From: Acidobacteriota bacterium
GTDB lineage: Bacteria > Acidobacteriota > Terriglobia > Bryobacterales > Bryobacteraceae
Length of the DNA stretch: 60,518 nucleotides
NCBI GenBank assembly: GCA_026394055.1
Contig: JAPKYZ010000050.1
Coordinates: 1 to 60,518 of the forward strand
Reading direction: 5' to 3'
A program made the translations under genes and the position numbers. Position 1 is the first letter of the stretch. Each line of letters begins with the position of its first letter. This document shows positions 1 through 10,246 of the stretch, piece after piece. The notes beneath the pieces were generated by a model. That model was not told where the DNA came from and ran no database searches. It worked only from the letters and a program-made list of their open reading frames with translations.

Positions 1-89
1 TTGCACCTAAGACGCCGCCTCGGCCTGCTCCCCGCCCAGCCCCCGGCTCCCCTATAATCACCCCAGACCCCCGGCGGCTCTCCTGAAAA

Positions 90-132
90 GTGTTACCGAT
101 GTCTCCGGTCTAATGTGTTACCTATGTCTCCG
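90..132. repeat. Tandem pair of GTGTTACC(G/T)ATGTCTCC motifs, possible IS481-type end remnant
   Basis: Two near-identical 18-base motifs, GTGTTACC followed by G or T and then ATGTCTCCG, occur at 90-107 and 115-132, offset by 25 bases. They lie in the gene-free leader of the window (1-215), which otherwise holds only a TATAAT-like hexamer at 52-57 and no credible reading frame. From memory, similar sequence occurs at the ends of IS481/IS3-group insertion sequences; that link is an inference. No transposase is present, so at most this is a relic or the edge of an element lying to the left. Confidence 0.4.
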
Positions 133-215
133 TTTGGACACTCAGCGTGGGGCGTCAGCGGTCAATGGGCGGACTTGATTGAGGTCCACCCGCAAACCGA
201 TGGGAGCCACTTGGC

Positions 216-3200
216 TTAGTTTAACTTCACCTGAGCCGCTTCGAGAGCACCGCCCGTCGCCTTCGACAGCGCAACCATCGCCTTGAACAAGTTCAGCCTC
301 GCCGCGATGGCGCGGGTGCGTGAGTCGGCTAGTTCGTTTTGGCGGGTGAGCACCAGGAAGTTGGTGGATTCGCCGGTGCCGAACAGGCGAAGTTCGCTGT
401 CGAGCTTTTCTTGCGCGGCGCGAGCGCTGGCATCGGCGGCCGTGATGCGTTGGCGGGCGGTTTGGATGGCTTGATACGCGTTGCGGACTTCGGCGGAGAC
501 TAGCTGCTCGGCTTGCGCGGTTTGCAACTTCAGTTGACGCTCCGTTTGCAGGGCTTGTTCCAACTGACCCTTGGCAGCGTTGTTGCGCAGCGTGAAGTCG
601 ATGGTGACGCCGGCCTGGATGGTGGGGAAGCGGCCGGCGAACAGGTTGCTGAGCGTGGTGCCGTAGCCACCGATCAGGACGGGAGGCGGTCCGCCGAAGC
701 CGGAAGGAACCAGGGGCGGCAGTCCGGCGGCGGCCGAGAGCACGTTGGTGCGCTGGTAGAGATCGGCGTTCAGGTTGCTGAACGGGTTGGGCGTCGAGTT
801 GATCGATCCGGCCAGGCCCGTATTGATCCACTGCACCAGCAGATTGGCCACCGGCTTGGTTAAGTTGCGGGCCAGCTTCTGTTGGTCGTCGTTGGAGCTG
901 CGCTGCAGGCCCAGCACCTTCAGTTCCAGGCGCTTGTCGATGGCTTGCTTCAAGGCGCCATCGAGATCGGCCGGGGGCGGCGTGGTGGTAGGCTCCATGT
1001 CGATGGGCAGGATGGCGGCACGCCACAGCTCATCTTCACGATTGGCGGCGATCAGGGTTTTGAGGTTGTTCTCCAGCACGGTGATCAGCTCAACGGAAGC
1101 CAGATAGCTGTCCTTGCGGCGCTCGAGTTCGGCTTCGGAGGCCGCGCGTTCGACGGCGGCGAGGTTGCCGCTGGCGATCATGCGGAGGTTCATTTCGAGC
1201 TGCTTTTGCGCGTAGTCCACCGAATCCCGCTTGACCTGAGCGTCGCGCTGCGCGGAGAGCAAGTCCCAGTAAGCAGCTTGCACACGGCTGACGATGTCGG
1301 TGGCTTTCAGTTCGAACTCAATGTCGGAGACTTGGGCGGCGCGGTTGCGGATCATCAGGTCCGTGCGTTCGCGATCAGTCTCACGGCCGCGCAGCAAGGG
1401 CTGCGTGATGCCCAGCACCAGCTGCGATTGCGTGTAGGGGTTGAGGCCCACAAATGGGTTGTTGGTGGTTTGGCGGGTGTTGAGGAACTCCGCCTTGAAC
1501 TGCGTGCCGTTCCAGCGGAAGCGCTGGTTGTAGGAAGCGTTCGCGTTGAAGAAGGTGTCTTCCAGTTTGCCGGTGGGCGATTGCAGCACGGAGGGCGTGG
1601 GCGTGGTGCGCCGTTCATAGCCAGGCGACAGGCGCACGGTGGGATCATAGACGCCCAGCGCGGTGCGGGCGGCGGCACGCTGGAGCTGCGTGTTGACGCG
1701 GCTGATCTCGACTTCGAGATTGCTCTTCAGGCCCCGCTCGATGGCATCTTTCAGCGTCAGGCGAAGCTCCGGACGGTCGGCCTGAGCGGCGACCGGCGGC
1801 GCGAAGCAGAGCAGCCACAGGAGCCCGAACAGGCCGGTGGCTCCCGTGATCACCCGGCGCCAGCGCGAGGGCGACAGGAGGTTGCCGATGCGGCCCCAAA
1901 TGGACGAGGTGGCAAAGTCATCGGAGATGGTGTAGGCCACCGGCGTCAGCAGCAAGGTCAGCAGCAGGCAGAGGGTCTGCCCGCCGATGACGATGATGGC
2001 CGCGGTGCGGCGGGTACCGGCGCCGGCGCCTTGGCCGAGCGCGAGCGGAATCATACCGGCCACCAGGGCGGCCGTCGTCATCAAGATGGGACGCAGACGG
2101 TCCTCACAGCCTTTGATGACGGCCTCCAGGCGCGGCAAGCCTTCGCGGCGGAGATTCTTGATGTGGTCGATCTGCAAGATGGAGTTCTTCTTGACGATGC
2201 CGAACAGCACCAGAATGCCCACCGACGAATAGATGATCGAGAAGTTCTCGCGGAAGATCATCAGGCTGATCAAGGCGAAGGGCACCGACATGGGCAGCGA
2301 CAGCAGGATGATGAGCGGATCGAGGAAGCTTTCAAATTGCGCGGCGAGAATCATGTACATGAAGGCGAACGAGAGGCCGATGGCGAACAGGAAGTTCGAA
2401 GCCGCGCGGCCGAATTCGCGGCTGCCGCCGATCAGGCCGGTGGCGTAGCCGGGCGGAAGATTCAGTTCCGCGACCACCTTGTCGAGCTCCGCGATCACTT
2501 CGCTGAGCGAAGTTTCCGTGATCACCACGTTGGCCGTGATCAGGATCTGGCGCTGGCGGTTGAAGCGTTCGATCTGGATAGGACCTGACGCTTCTTCCAG
2601 GCGCGCCACGCTGGCCACCGGGACGTTGCCCAGTGAGCTGGATGGCACGTAGAGCCGCTCGAGCGCTTGGGCCGAGTTGCGGAACTTTTCGTCGACGCGG
2701 AGCTGCACGTCGATACGGTCGTCACCTTCGCGGTACGTGGTGACCTGGCTATCGCCGCCCACCAAAACGCGCATGGCGTTGGCGATGGAGGCGACGCTGA
2801 CGTTCAAGTCCGACGATTTGTCGCGGTTGATGCGCACGCGCAGTTCGGGCTTGCCGGATTCGTAGGAGCTTTCCAGATCGGCCACGCCTTTGGTGGCTTT
2901 CAGCTTGGCGATGATGCGCGAGGCGTAGCCATCAAGCGTATTGAGGTCCGGCCCCTGGAGATAGAACTGGAGCGCTTTGTTGGGGCCGGCGCCTTGGATG
3001 ACGGGCGGCGGCTGGACGCCAATGATGACGTCGTGGAAGCGCTGCAGGCGGGCGCGGGCCATGTCCATGATGGCCAGCTGTTTTTCAACGCGGTCGCGCT
3101 CCGGCACCAGCTCCACCAGAATCGTGCCGCGGTCGACTTGCTTGCGGACGTCGGCGCCGATGACGGTGAGCAGGTTGCGGACGCCGGGCAACGGCTTCAG

Positions 3201-4949
3201 TTCGGCTTCGATCTGCTTCATCAGCTCCGAGGTGCCATCGAGTGATGAGCCCGGGGGAACGCGGACGGAGACTTCAAATTCGGCTTGATCGTCCTGGGGC
3301 AGGAAGTCCTTGCCGATCAGGTTGAACAGCGGCACGGTGGACAGGAACACGACCACCGACACGGTGATGATCACCCAGCGGTTCCGCAACGACCAGCGCA
3401 GCATGCTGGCGTAGGGCCGGTCCAGCACCTTGTAGATCCAGGTGTCTTTCGAGGAGTTGTGCTCGCCTTCCTTCACCTTCAGGAAGCGTGAGCAGAGCAT
3501 CGGAGTGAGCGTAAAGCTGACCAGCAGCGAGACCATGATGGCGAACGCGGCGGTGTAGCCAAAGCTGGACATGAACTTGCCGACAATGCCGCTCATCATC
3601 GCCACCGGCAGGAACACGATCACCAGCGACAGCGTGGTGGCCAGCACGGCCAGGCCGATTTCGCGCGTGCCTTCACGGGCCGCTTCCATGGCCGTCAGGC
3701 CCTTCTCTTCCATGTTCTTGAAGATGTTTTCGAGCACCACAATGGCGTCGTCGATCACGATGCCCACCATCAGCACCAAGGCCAGCATGGTGATGGTGTT
3801 CAGCGTGAAGTTCATCATCGCCATCAGCGTGTAGGTGGAGATGACGGAAGTGGGGATGGCGACGGCGGCAATCAGAGTGGAGCGCCAGTTGCGCATGAAC
3901 AGCAGCACGATGATGGAGGCAAAGATGGCGCCTTCCACCAAGTGGGCCTGCACGGCTTCAAACGACTCTTCAATGAAGGTGGATTGATCGCGCACGTAGG
4001 TGATCTTGAAGTCGGCGGGCATCGATTTCCGCAGCTCTTCCGTGCGGGCTTTCACCGACTTGATGACATCGAGCGTATTGGTGCCGGCCTGCTTGCGGAC
4101 TTCCAGCACAACAGCGGGCGTGCCATCCAGGCGGGCGAGCGACCGGGCTTCTTCGGTGCCATCGACCACGGTGCCGATGTCCGAGAAGCGGATGGGAGCG
4201 CCGCCGGAGTTGGCGATGATGATGCGGTTGAAATCCTGCGGGCGCTCCACGCGGCCCATGGTGCGGAGGCTGACCTCGCGGCGGGCCTGCTCGACACGGC
4301 CGCCGGGGATTTCGACGTTCTGGGTTTGGATGGCTTGGCGGACCTGCTCCACGTTGAGGTTGTAGGAGTAGAGCTTGTCGCCTTCGAGCCACAGCTGGAT
4401 CTGGCGTTGACGGTCGCCCACGAAGCGGACCTGGCCCACGCCCAACAGCGATTCGATGTTCTTCTTGATCAGGTCGTCCACCACTTTGGTGGTTTCACGC
4501 AGGTCGCGGGAGGAGGCGACGACGATCGACAGAATGGGGGCGGCGTCGGTGGCCACCTTTTCGATGATCGGCGCGTCGGCGTCACGCGGCAGATTGTTGA
4601 GCACCTTGGCCACCTGATCGCGGATCTCCTGGGCGCCCACTTCCGGGTCCTTGCTGAGATCGAACTGGATGGCCACTTGCGAGATGCCTTCGGCGGAGGT
4701 GGACCGCAGTTCCTCGATGCCGCTGATGGTGTTCACCGCCTCTTCAATGCGCTTGGTGACCTGGCTTTCCACTTCTTCCGGGGCCGCGCCGCGCAGCGTG
4801 GTGGTGATGCTGACGATGGGGAAGTCGATTTTGGGGAACAGGTCGACGCCCAGCCGGGAATAGGACGCCAGCCCCATCACCATCAACGCCAGAATCAACA
4901 TCGTGGCGAAGACGGGACGTTTGATGCAGATGTTCGCGAGTGTCTGCAT
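216..4949 (-). CDS. RND efflux permease fused to a TolC/OprM-like outer-membrane channel
   Basis: Inner-membrane proton-driven multidrug exporter of the HAE1/AcrB type. Residues 1 to about 1030 form a full RND permease: it starts MQTLANICIKRPVFATM, and the transmembrane proton-relay motif GIVIDDAIVVLENI is present. A second unit follows without a stop. It has a basic stretch (SRWRR, about residue 1028), a hydrophobic segment and a signal-peptidase-like FAPPVAAQA near residue 1052, then about 520 residues of outer-membrane-factor sequence (LTLKDAIERGLKSNLEVE, with long coiled-coil helices). Normal RND pumps are about 1040 residues, so 1577 residues is a genuine fusion or a polyprotein processed in the periplasm. 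It starts 4 bases after the adaptor gene, so pump, channel and adaptor are one operon under the TetR gene. Substrate unknown. Confidence 0.93.
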   Translation of the reverse strand: MQTLANICIKRPVFATMLILALMVMGLASYSRLGVDLFPKIDFPIVSITTTLRGAAPEEVESQVTKRIEEAVNTISGIEELRSTSAEGISQVAIQFDLSKDPEVGAQEIRDQVAKVLNNLPRDADAPIIEKVATDAAPILSIVVASSRDLRETTKVVDDLIKKNIESLLGVGQVRFVGDRQRQIQLWLEGDKLYSYNLNVEQVRQAIQTQNVEIPGGRVEQARREVSLRTMGRVERPQDFNRIIIANSGGAPIRFSDIGTVVDGTEEARSLARLDGTPAVVLEVRKQAGTNTLDVIKSVKARTEELRKSMPADFKITYVRDQSTFIEESFEAVQAHLVEGAIFASIIVLLFMRNWRSTLIAAVAIPTSVISTYTLMAMMNFTLNTITMLALVLMVGIVIDDAIVVLENIFKNMEEKGLTAMEAAREGTREIGLAVLATTLSLVIVFLPVAMMSGIVGKFMSSFGYTAAFAIMVSLLVSFTLTPMLCSRFLKVKEGEHNSSKDTWIYKVLDRPYASMLRWSLRNRWVIITVSVVVFLSTVPLFNLIGKDFLPQDDQAEFEVSVRVPPGSSLDGTSELMKQIEAELKPLPGVRNLLTVIGADVRKQVDRGTILVELVPERDRVEKQLAIMDMARARLQRFHDVIIGVQPPPVIQGAGPNKALQFYLQGPDLNTLDGYASRIIAKLKATKGVADLESSYESGKPELRVRINRDKSSDLNVSVASIANAMRVLVGGDSQVTTYREGDDRIDVQLRVDEKFRNSAQALERLYVPSSSLGNVPVASVARLEEASGPIQIERFNRQRQILITANVVITETSLSEVIAELDKVVAELNLPPGYATGLIGGSREFGRAASNFLFAIGLSFAFMYMILAAQFESFLDPLIILLSLPMSVPFALISLMIFRENFSIIYSSVGILVLFGIVKKNSILQIDHIKNLRREGLPRLEAVIKGCEDRLRPILMTTAALVAGMIPLALGQGAGAGTRRTAAIIVIGGQTLCLLLTLLLTPVAYTISDDFATSSIWGRIGNLLSPSRWRRVITGATGLFGLLWLLCFAPPVAAQADRPELRLTLKDAIERGLKSNLEVEISRVNTQLQRAAARTALGVYDPTVRLSPGYERRTTPTPSVLQSPTGKLEDTFFNANASYNQRFRWNGTQFKAEFLNTRQTTNNPFVGLNPYTQSQLVLGITQPLLRGRETDRERTDLMIRNRAAQVSDIEFELKATDIVSRVQAAYWDLLSAQRDAQVKRDSVDYAQKQLEMNLRMIASGNLAAVERAASEAELERRKDSYLASVELITVLENNLKTLIAANREDELWRAAILPIDMEPTTTPPPADLDGALKQAIDKRLELKVLGLQRSSNDDQQKLARNLTKPVANLLVQWINTGLAGSINSTPNPFSNLNADLYQRTNVLSAAAGLPPLVPSGFGGPPPVLIGGYGTTLSNLFAGRFPTIQAGVTIDFTLRNNAAKGQLEQALQTERQLKLQTAQAEQLVSAEVRNAYQAIQTARQRITAADASARAAQEKLDSELRLFGTGESTNFLVLTRQNELADSRTRAIAARLNLFKAMVALSKATGGALEAAQVKLN

Positions 4950-4953
4950 AAGG

Positions 4954-6153
4954 CTAGTTCACCTTCACCGGCGCGCCCTGGATGAGGGACGCAATGTTGC
5001 TGACGGCGATCTTGTCACCCGCGGCGATGCCACCGGCGGGGACCTCCACCCAGTTGTCACCTTCCAGCCCGGGCGGGACCCGGTACTCAGCGATCTTGCC
5101 GTCACGGACGGCGAATACCTTACTCAGGCCCGCGACGCTATAGAGCGCTTTCTTGGGCACGGTGATGATCTCGACATCGCGCGCGGTCACCAACTTCACC
5201 TGCACAAAGGTGCCGGGGCGGAGCTTCCAGGTGGGGTTTGAGATGCGGGCCTCGACGGTCATGGTGCGGCTTTTGGCGTCGAGCGACGGGTTCATCTCGC
5301 GGACCGTGGCGTTGAAGGTTTGGTTCGGGGCGGCGTCGGTCGTGAAGGTGAGAATGGAGCCCGGGCGCACCGTGCTGGTGGCCACTTCCGGGATATCCGC
5401 GCGGAGTCGGAGCGGGTCCGCCTTCACCATGCGGAGGATGGGCGTGTTCTCCATGTCCTTGATGAACTGCCCGGGCGAGACCAGCCGCTCGGTGATGGCA
5501 CCATCAAAGGGGGCGCGGAGCACGGTATCGCTCAGCCGCTTCTCCGCCAGCTGGACTTCGGCGCGCAGGGAGCCGACGTTGGCCACCTGGACGCGGAGTT
5601 CGTCGCGCGCGGCGTCGAGCACGGCTTGGCGGGCCTGCATGGCTTTTTCCAGCTCAGTGAAGCGTTCCTTGGCGATGTCGCCGGTGGCGATCAGCTTGGC
5701 GGCGCTATCGTACTTGGACTTCGAATCCGCCAGCTGAGCTTCGGCTTGGCGGATGGCGGGGGAGGTGGTGGGCTTGACGTTGGCCTGCGAAGGCTCAAGG
5801 CCGATGCGCGCCAGCGCCTGAGCCAGCATGGCCCGGGCGCGCTCCAGTTGGAGGCGGTATTCGGTCTGCTCCATTTCCGCCAGCAGGTCGCCCTTGCGCA
5901 CCACCTGGCCGAAATCGACCAGGACTTTGGCGACGCGGCCGCCCACTTCAAAGCGCATGGCGACGGTTTCGTCAGCGGAGAGTTCGCCGGTGACTTGGAT
6001 GAACTTTTCCACCTTGCGCGTCTCAGCGGACGCCGTTTGGATGGCGATCGGGTCCGGAGCCTTGGCGGCCACGGTGGTTTCGACTTTGGGTTTGTTGCCG
6101 CAGGCGGCCAACAGGACGGCGGCCAAAAGGAGTGAGGTGCGCATAAGGGTCAT
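4954..6153 (-). CDS. RND efflux periplasmic adaptor (membrane fusion protein), lipoprotein
   Basis: Periplasmic adaptor that bridges the RND pump and the outer-membrane channel. The N-terminus MTLMRTSLLLAAVLLAACGNK is a lipoprotein signal with lipobox LAAC (Cys18), so the protein should be anchored to the inner membrane. The body shows the expected lipoyl/barrel-sandwich pieces (GGRVAKVLVDFGQVVRKGDLLAEME) on both sides of a helical hairpin at about residues 95-210, followed by a beta-barrel part (LRAPFDGAITERLVSPGQFI). At 399 residues it is of usual length. Its ATG overlaps the TGA of the TetR gene (ATGA at 6150-6153), indicating translational coupling. A second ATG four codons in (MRTSL) is a possible alternative start. 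Confidence 0.93.
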   Translation of the reverse strand: MTLMRTSLLLAAVLLAACGNKPKVETTVAAKAPDPIAIQTASAETRKVEKFIQVTGELSADETVAMRFEVGGRVAKVLVDFGQVVRKGDLLAEMEQTEYRLQLERARAMLAQALARIGLEPSQANVKPTTSPAIRQAEAQLADSKSKYDSAAKLIATGDIAKERFTELEKAMQARQAVLDAARDELRVQVANVGSLRAEVQLAEKRLSDTVLRAPFDGAITERLVSPGQFIKDMENTPILRMVKADPLRLRADIPEVATSTVRPGSILTFTTDAAPNQTFNATVREMNPSLDAKSRTMTVEARISNPTWKLRPGTFVQVKLVTARDVEIITVPKKALYSVAGLSKVFAVRDGKIAEYRVPPGLEGDNWVEVPAGGIAAGDKIAVSNIASLIQGAPVKVN

Positions 6154-6776
6154 CGTTTTTCGAGTCCAGTAAAGAAGAGGTCCACCATTTGTTCCACGGT
6201 CTCCTGGCTGGAGCCCGGGCTACATGTTCCGAGTTTGTGAAAGGGAAAAAGCAATCGATCGAGCGAATAGTGGCCAATCATTGAGCAAAAGGCATAAGAG
6301 ACCAGCTGCGGGTCGGCCGTCCGCAACCGCCCAGCCGCGATCGCCTCACCGATATGATCGGCAATCCGGCGGAGAAACTTGGCGGACATGCGCTCAAAAA
6401 ACATCGCCCGGAGCTCATGCCCTTCCAGGCCACTGTGCAGCAGCAGGCGCAGGAAGGTCGGGTCGCTCTCATGCCAGAGGACGATCAAGTGCGCCAGCCG
6501 GCGGAAGAACTCGCGGTCGTCGGCGCCGACGGAAAAGATGCCGTCCAACTGATCGTAGAGCGCCTGGCTTTTCGCCATTTTGTGCTCAATCAAGGCATTG
6601 TAGAGATCGCGTTTCGAGGGAAAGTGTTGATAAAGAACAGGTTCCGTCACCCCCACCTCCGCCGCCAGTTCGCGCGTGGTGACGCCCCGGAAGCCGCGTT
6701 CGGCAAACAGCCGGATGGCGGTCTCCAGGATCATTTCGCGCCGCGCGGGAGCGGCCATACGGGTGGGAGGAGGCAT
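6150..6776 (-). CDS. TetR/AcrR-family transcriptional regulator of the efflux operon
   Basis: Predicted repressor of its own operon. The N-terminal helix-turn-helix is typical (ILETAIRLFAERGFRGVTTRELA, then VTEPVLYQHFPSKRDLY), followed by a variable ligand-binding helical domain. The ATG at 6776 (208 residues) is preferred over an upstream GTG at 6803 because that GTG lies inside the operator-like repeats; an ATG at 6758 is also possible. No Shine-Dalgarno sequence precedes any of these. The gene is first in the TetR-adaptor-pump/channel operon and its stop codon overlaps the adaptor start. The operator-like inverted repeat just upstream supports autoregulation. The inducing compound cannot be told from sequence. 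Confidence 0.92.
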   Translation of the reverse strand: MPPPTRMAAPARREMILETAIRLFAERGFRGVTTRELAAEVGVTEPVLYQHFPSKRDLYNALIEHKMAKSQALYDQLDGIFSVGADDREFFRRLAHLIVLWHESDPTFLRLLLHSGLEGHELRAMFFERMSAKFLRRIADHIGEAIAAGRLRTADPQLVSYAFCSMIGHYSLDRLLFPFHKLGTCSPGSSQETVEQMVDLFFTGLEKR

Positions 6777-6787
6777 ACTAGTGCACG

Positions 6788-6826
6788 CTAACTTAGCTCT
6801 CACTAGGTTAGCAGTAGCTAGGTTAG
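6788..6826. promoter_or_regulatory. Putative TetR operator: three 9-base half-sites at 15-base spacing
   Basis: CTAACTTAG at 6788-6796, CTAGGTTAG at 6803-6811 and CTAGGTTAG at 6818-6826 start exactly 15 bases apart. The first is in inverse orientation, one base different, and forms a 9-6-9 inverted repeat (6788-6811, 24 bases) with the second; the third is an extra half-site. The group lies just upstream of the TetR start at 6776, where an autoregulated repressor would bind. Assignment to this regulator is inferred from position and symmetry. Confidence 0.65.
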
Positions 6827-6920
6827 TGGATGATCACATTCGCCCCGCGGATTCGGATTTCGCCCCAAATTTGTCGTGTATGGGTAGGCGGTCGCGACCC
6901 GGGGTGGACATTGGCCGCTC

Positions 6921-6987
6921 AGCCCCATGCGTGAGCTTGGGGCTTTTTGCGGTGGCCCGGAGAAGTCCCAAGCTGACGCATGGGGCT
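6921..6987. terminator. Long imperfect hairpin made of two inverted terminator-like repeats
   Basis: A 24-base unit beginning AGCCCCATGCGTGAGC at 6921 (itself AGCCCC...GGGGCT followed by five T) is repeated in inverse orientation at 6964-6987 with two mismatches. It can form a stem of about 24 base pairs around a 19-base loop. It sits between the stop of the M16 peptidase and the TetR promoter, so it may end transcription in either direction. The same unit recurs near the right end of the window (60294 and 60335), so it is a repeat family and not a one-off terminator. Confidence 0.6.
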
Positions 6988-7002
6988 GGTATGGGTTGGT
7001 AA

Positions 7003-9744
<2,742 letters not shown>

Positions 9745-9828
9745 GACAGGCTCGTCATCATTTTACTCCTGTAAGCCGGCGCTGCTGATCCAGCCAGTGG
9801 CGAGCGGCGCGGGCGGCGAGGTAGAACG

Positions 9829-10179
9829 CTATTGTTCCAGCATGGCTTTCCAGGAGGCTTCATCCTGGCCGACGGCCACCAGCTTGCCGCACCGGACGAA
9901 GGGCAAGCGCAGGAGCGCGGGATTCTGTTCGATCTTGCGAAGCAATTCCGGATCCGGAAGGCGGATATATTTGAGGCCGGCGTCGACGTAAGCCTTACCT
10001 TCGGTATCGAGCAAGGCGGGCAAACCGAACTTATCAGAGAAGCGCTTGATCTCGGCCGGAGCCATTGGCTTTTGCTTCAGATCGACCCAATGGATGGTGA
10101 TGCGGCGCTCCTTGAAGAAGCGCTCCGCGGCGCGGGTGGGGGACGAACTTTTCAAGCCGAAAATCTGAACGCTGACCAT
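9829..10179 (-). CDS. ArsC/Spx-like thioredoxin-fold protein lacking the catalytic cysteine
   Basis: A 116-residue protein matching the ArsC/YffB/Spx-type family in length and layout: beta strand VQIFGL, helix RAAERFFKERRI, strand HWVDLKQKP, then PAEIKRF, and a C-terminal part with LPFVRCGKLVAVG. Family members normally have a reactive cysteine right after the first strand (CxxC or CS/T); here the segment is KSSSPTR with serines. Arsenate reduction is therefore unlikely, and a binding or regulatory role is possible. The only cysteine seen is in the LPFVRCGK segment. No ribosome-binding site is apparent before the ATG. Adjacent genes give no clue. Confidence 0.8.
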   Translation of the reverse strand: MVSVQIFGLKSSSPTRAAERFFKERRITIHWVDLKQKPMAPAEIKRFSDKFGLPALLDTEGKAYVDAGLKYIRLPDPELLRKIEQNPALLRLPFVRCGKLVAVGQDEASWKAMLEQ

Positions 10180-10246
10180 ATGCGGTCGATTGTGGCAGAC
10201 CTGTCCAGGGCTCCGGAAGGCACTACACTAAACAGCTAAGATCCCA

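Noticed and set aside
882..2588. Long open frame (568 codons) on the plus strand
   Set aside because: It lies opposite the RND-channel fusion, has a biased composition (Gly/Asp/His/Gln/Arg rich) and no recognisable domain. It is a shadow of high-GC codon use.
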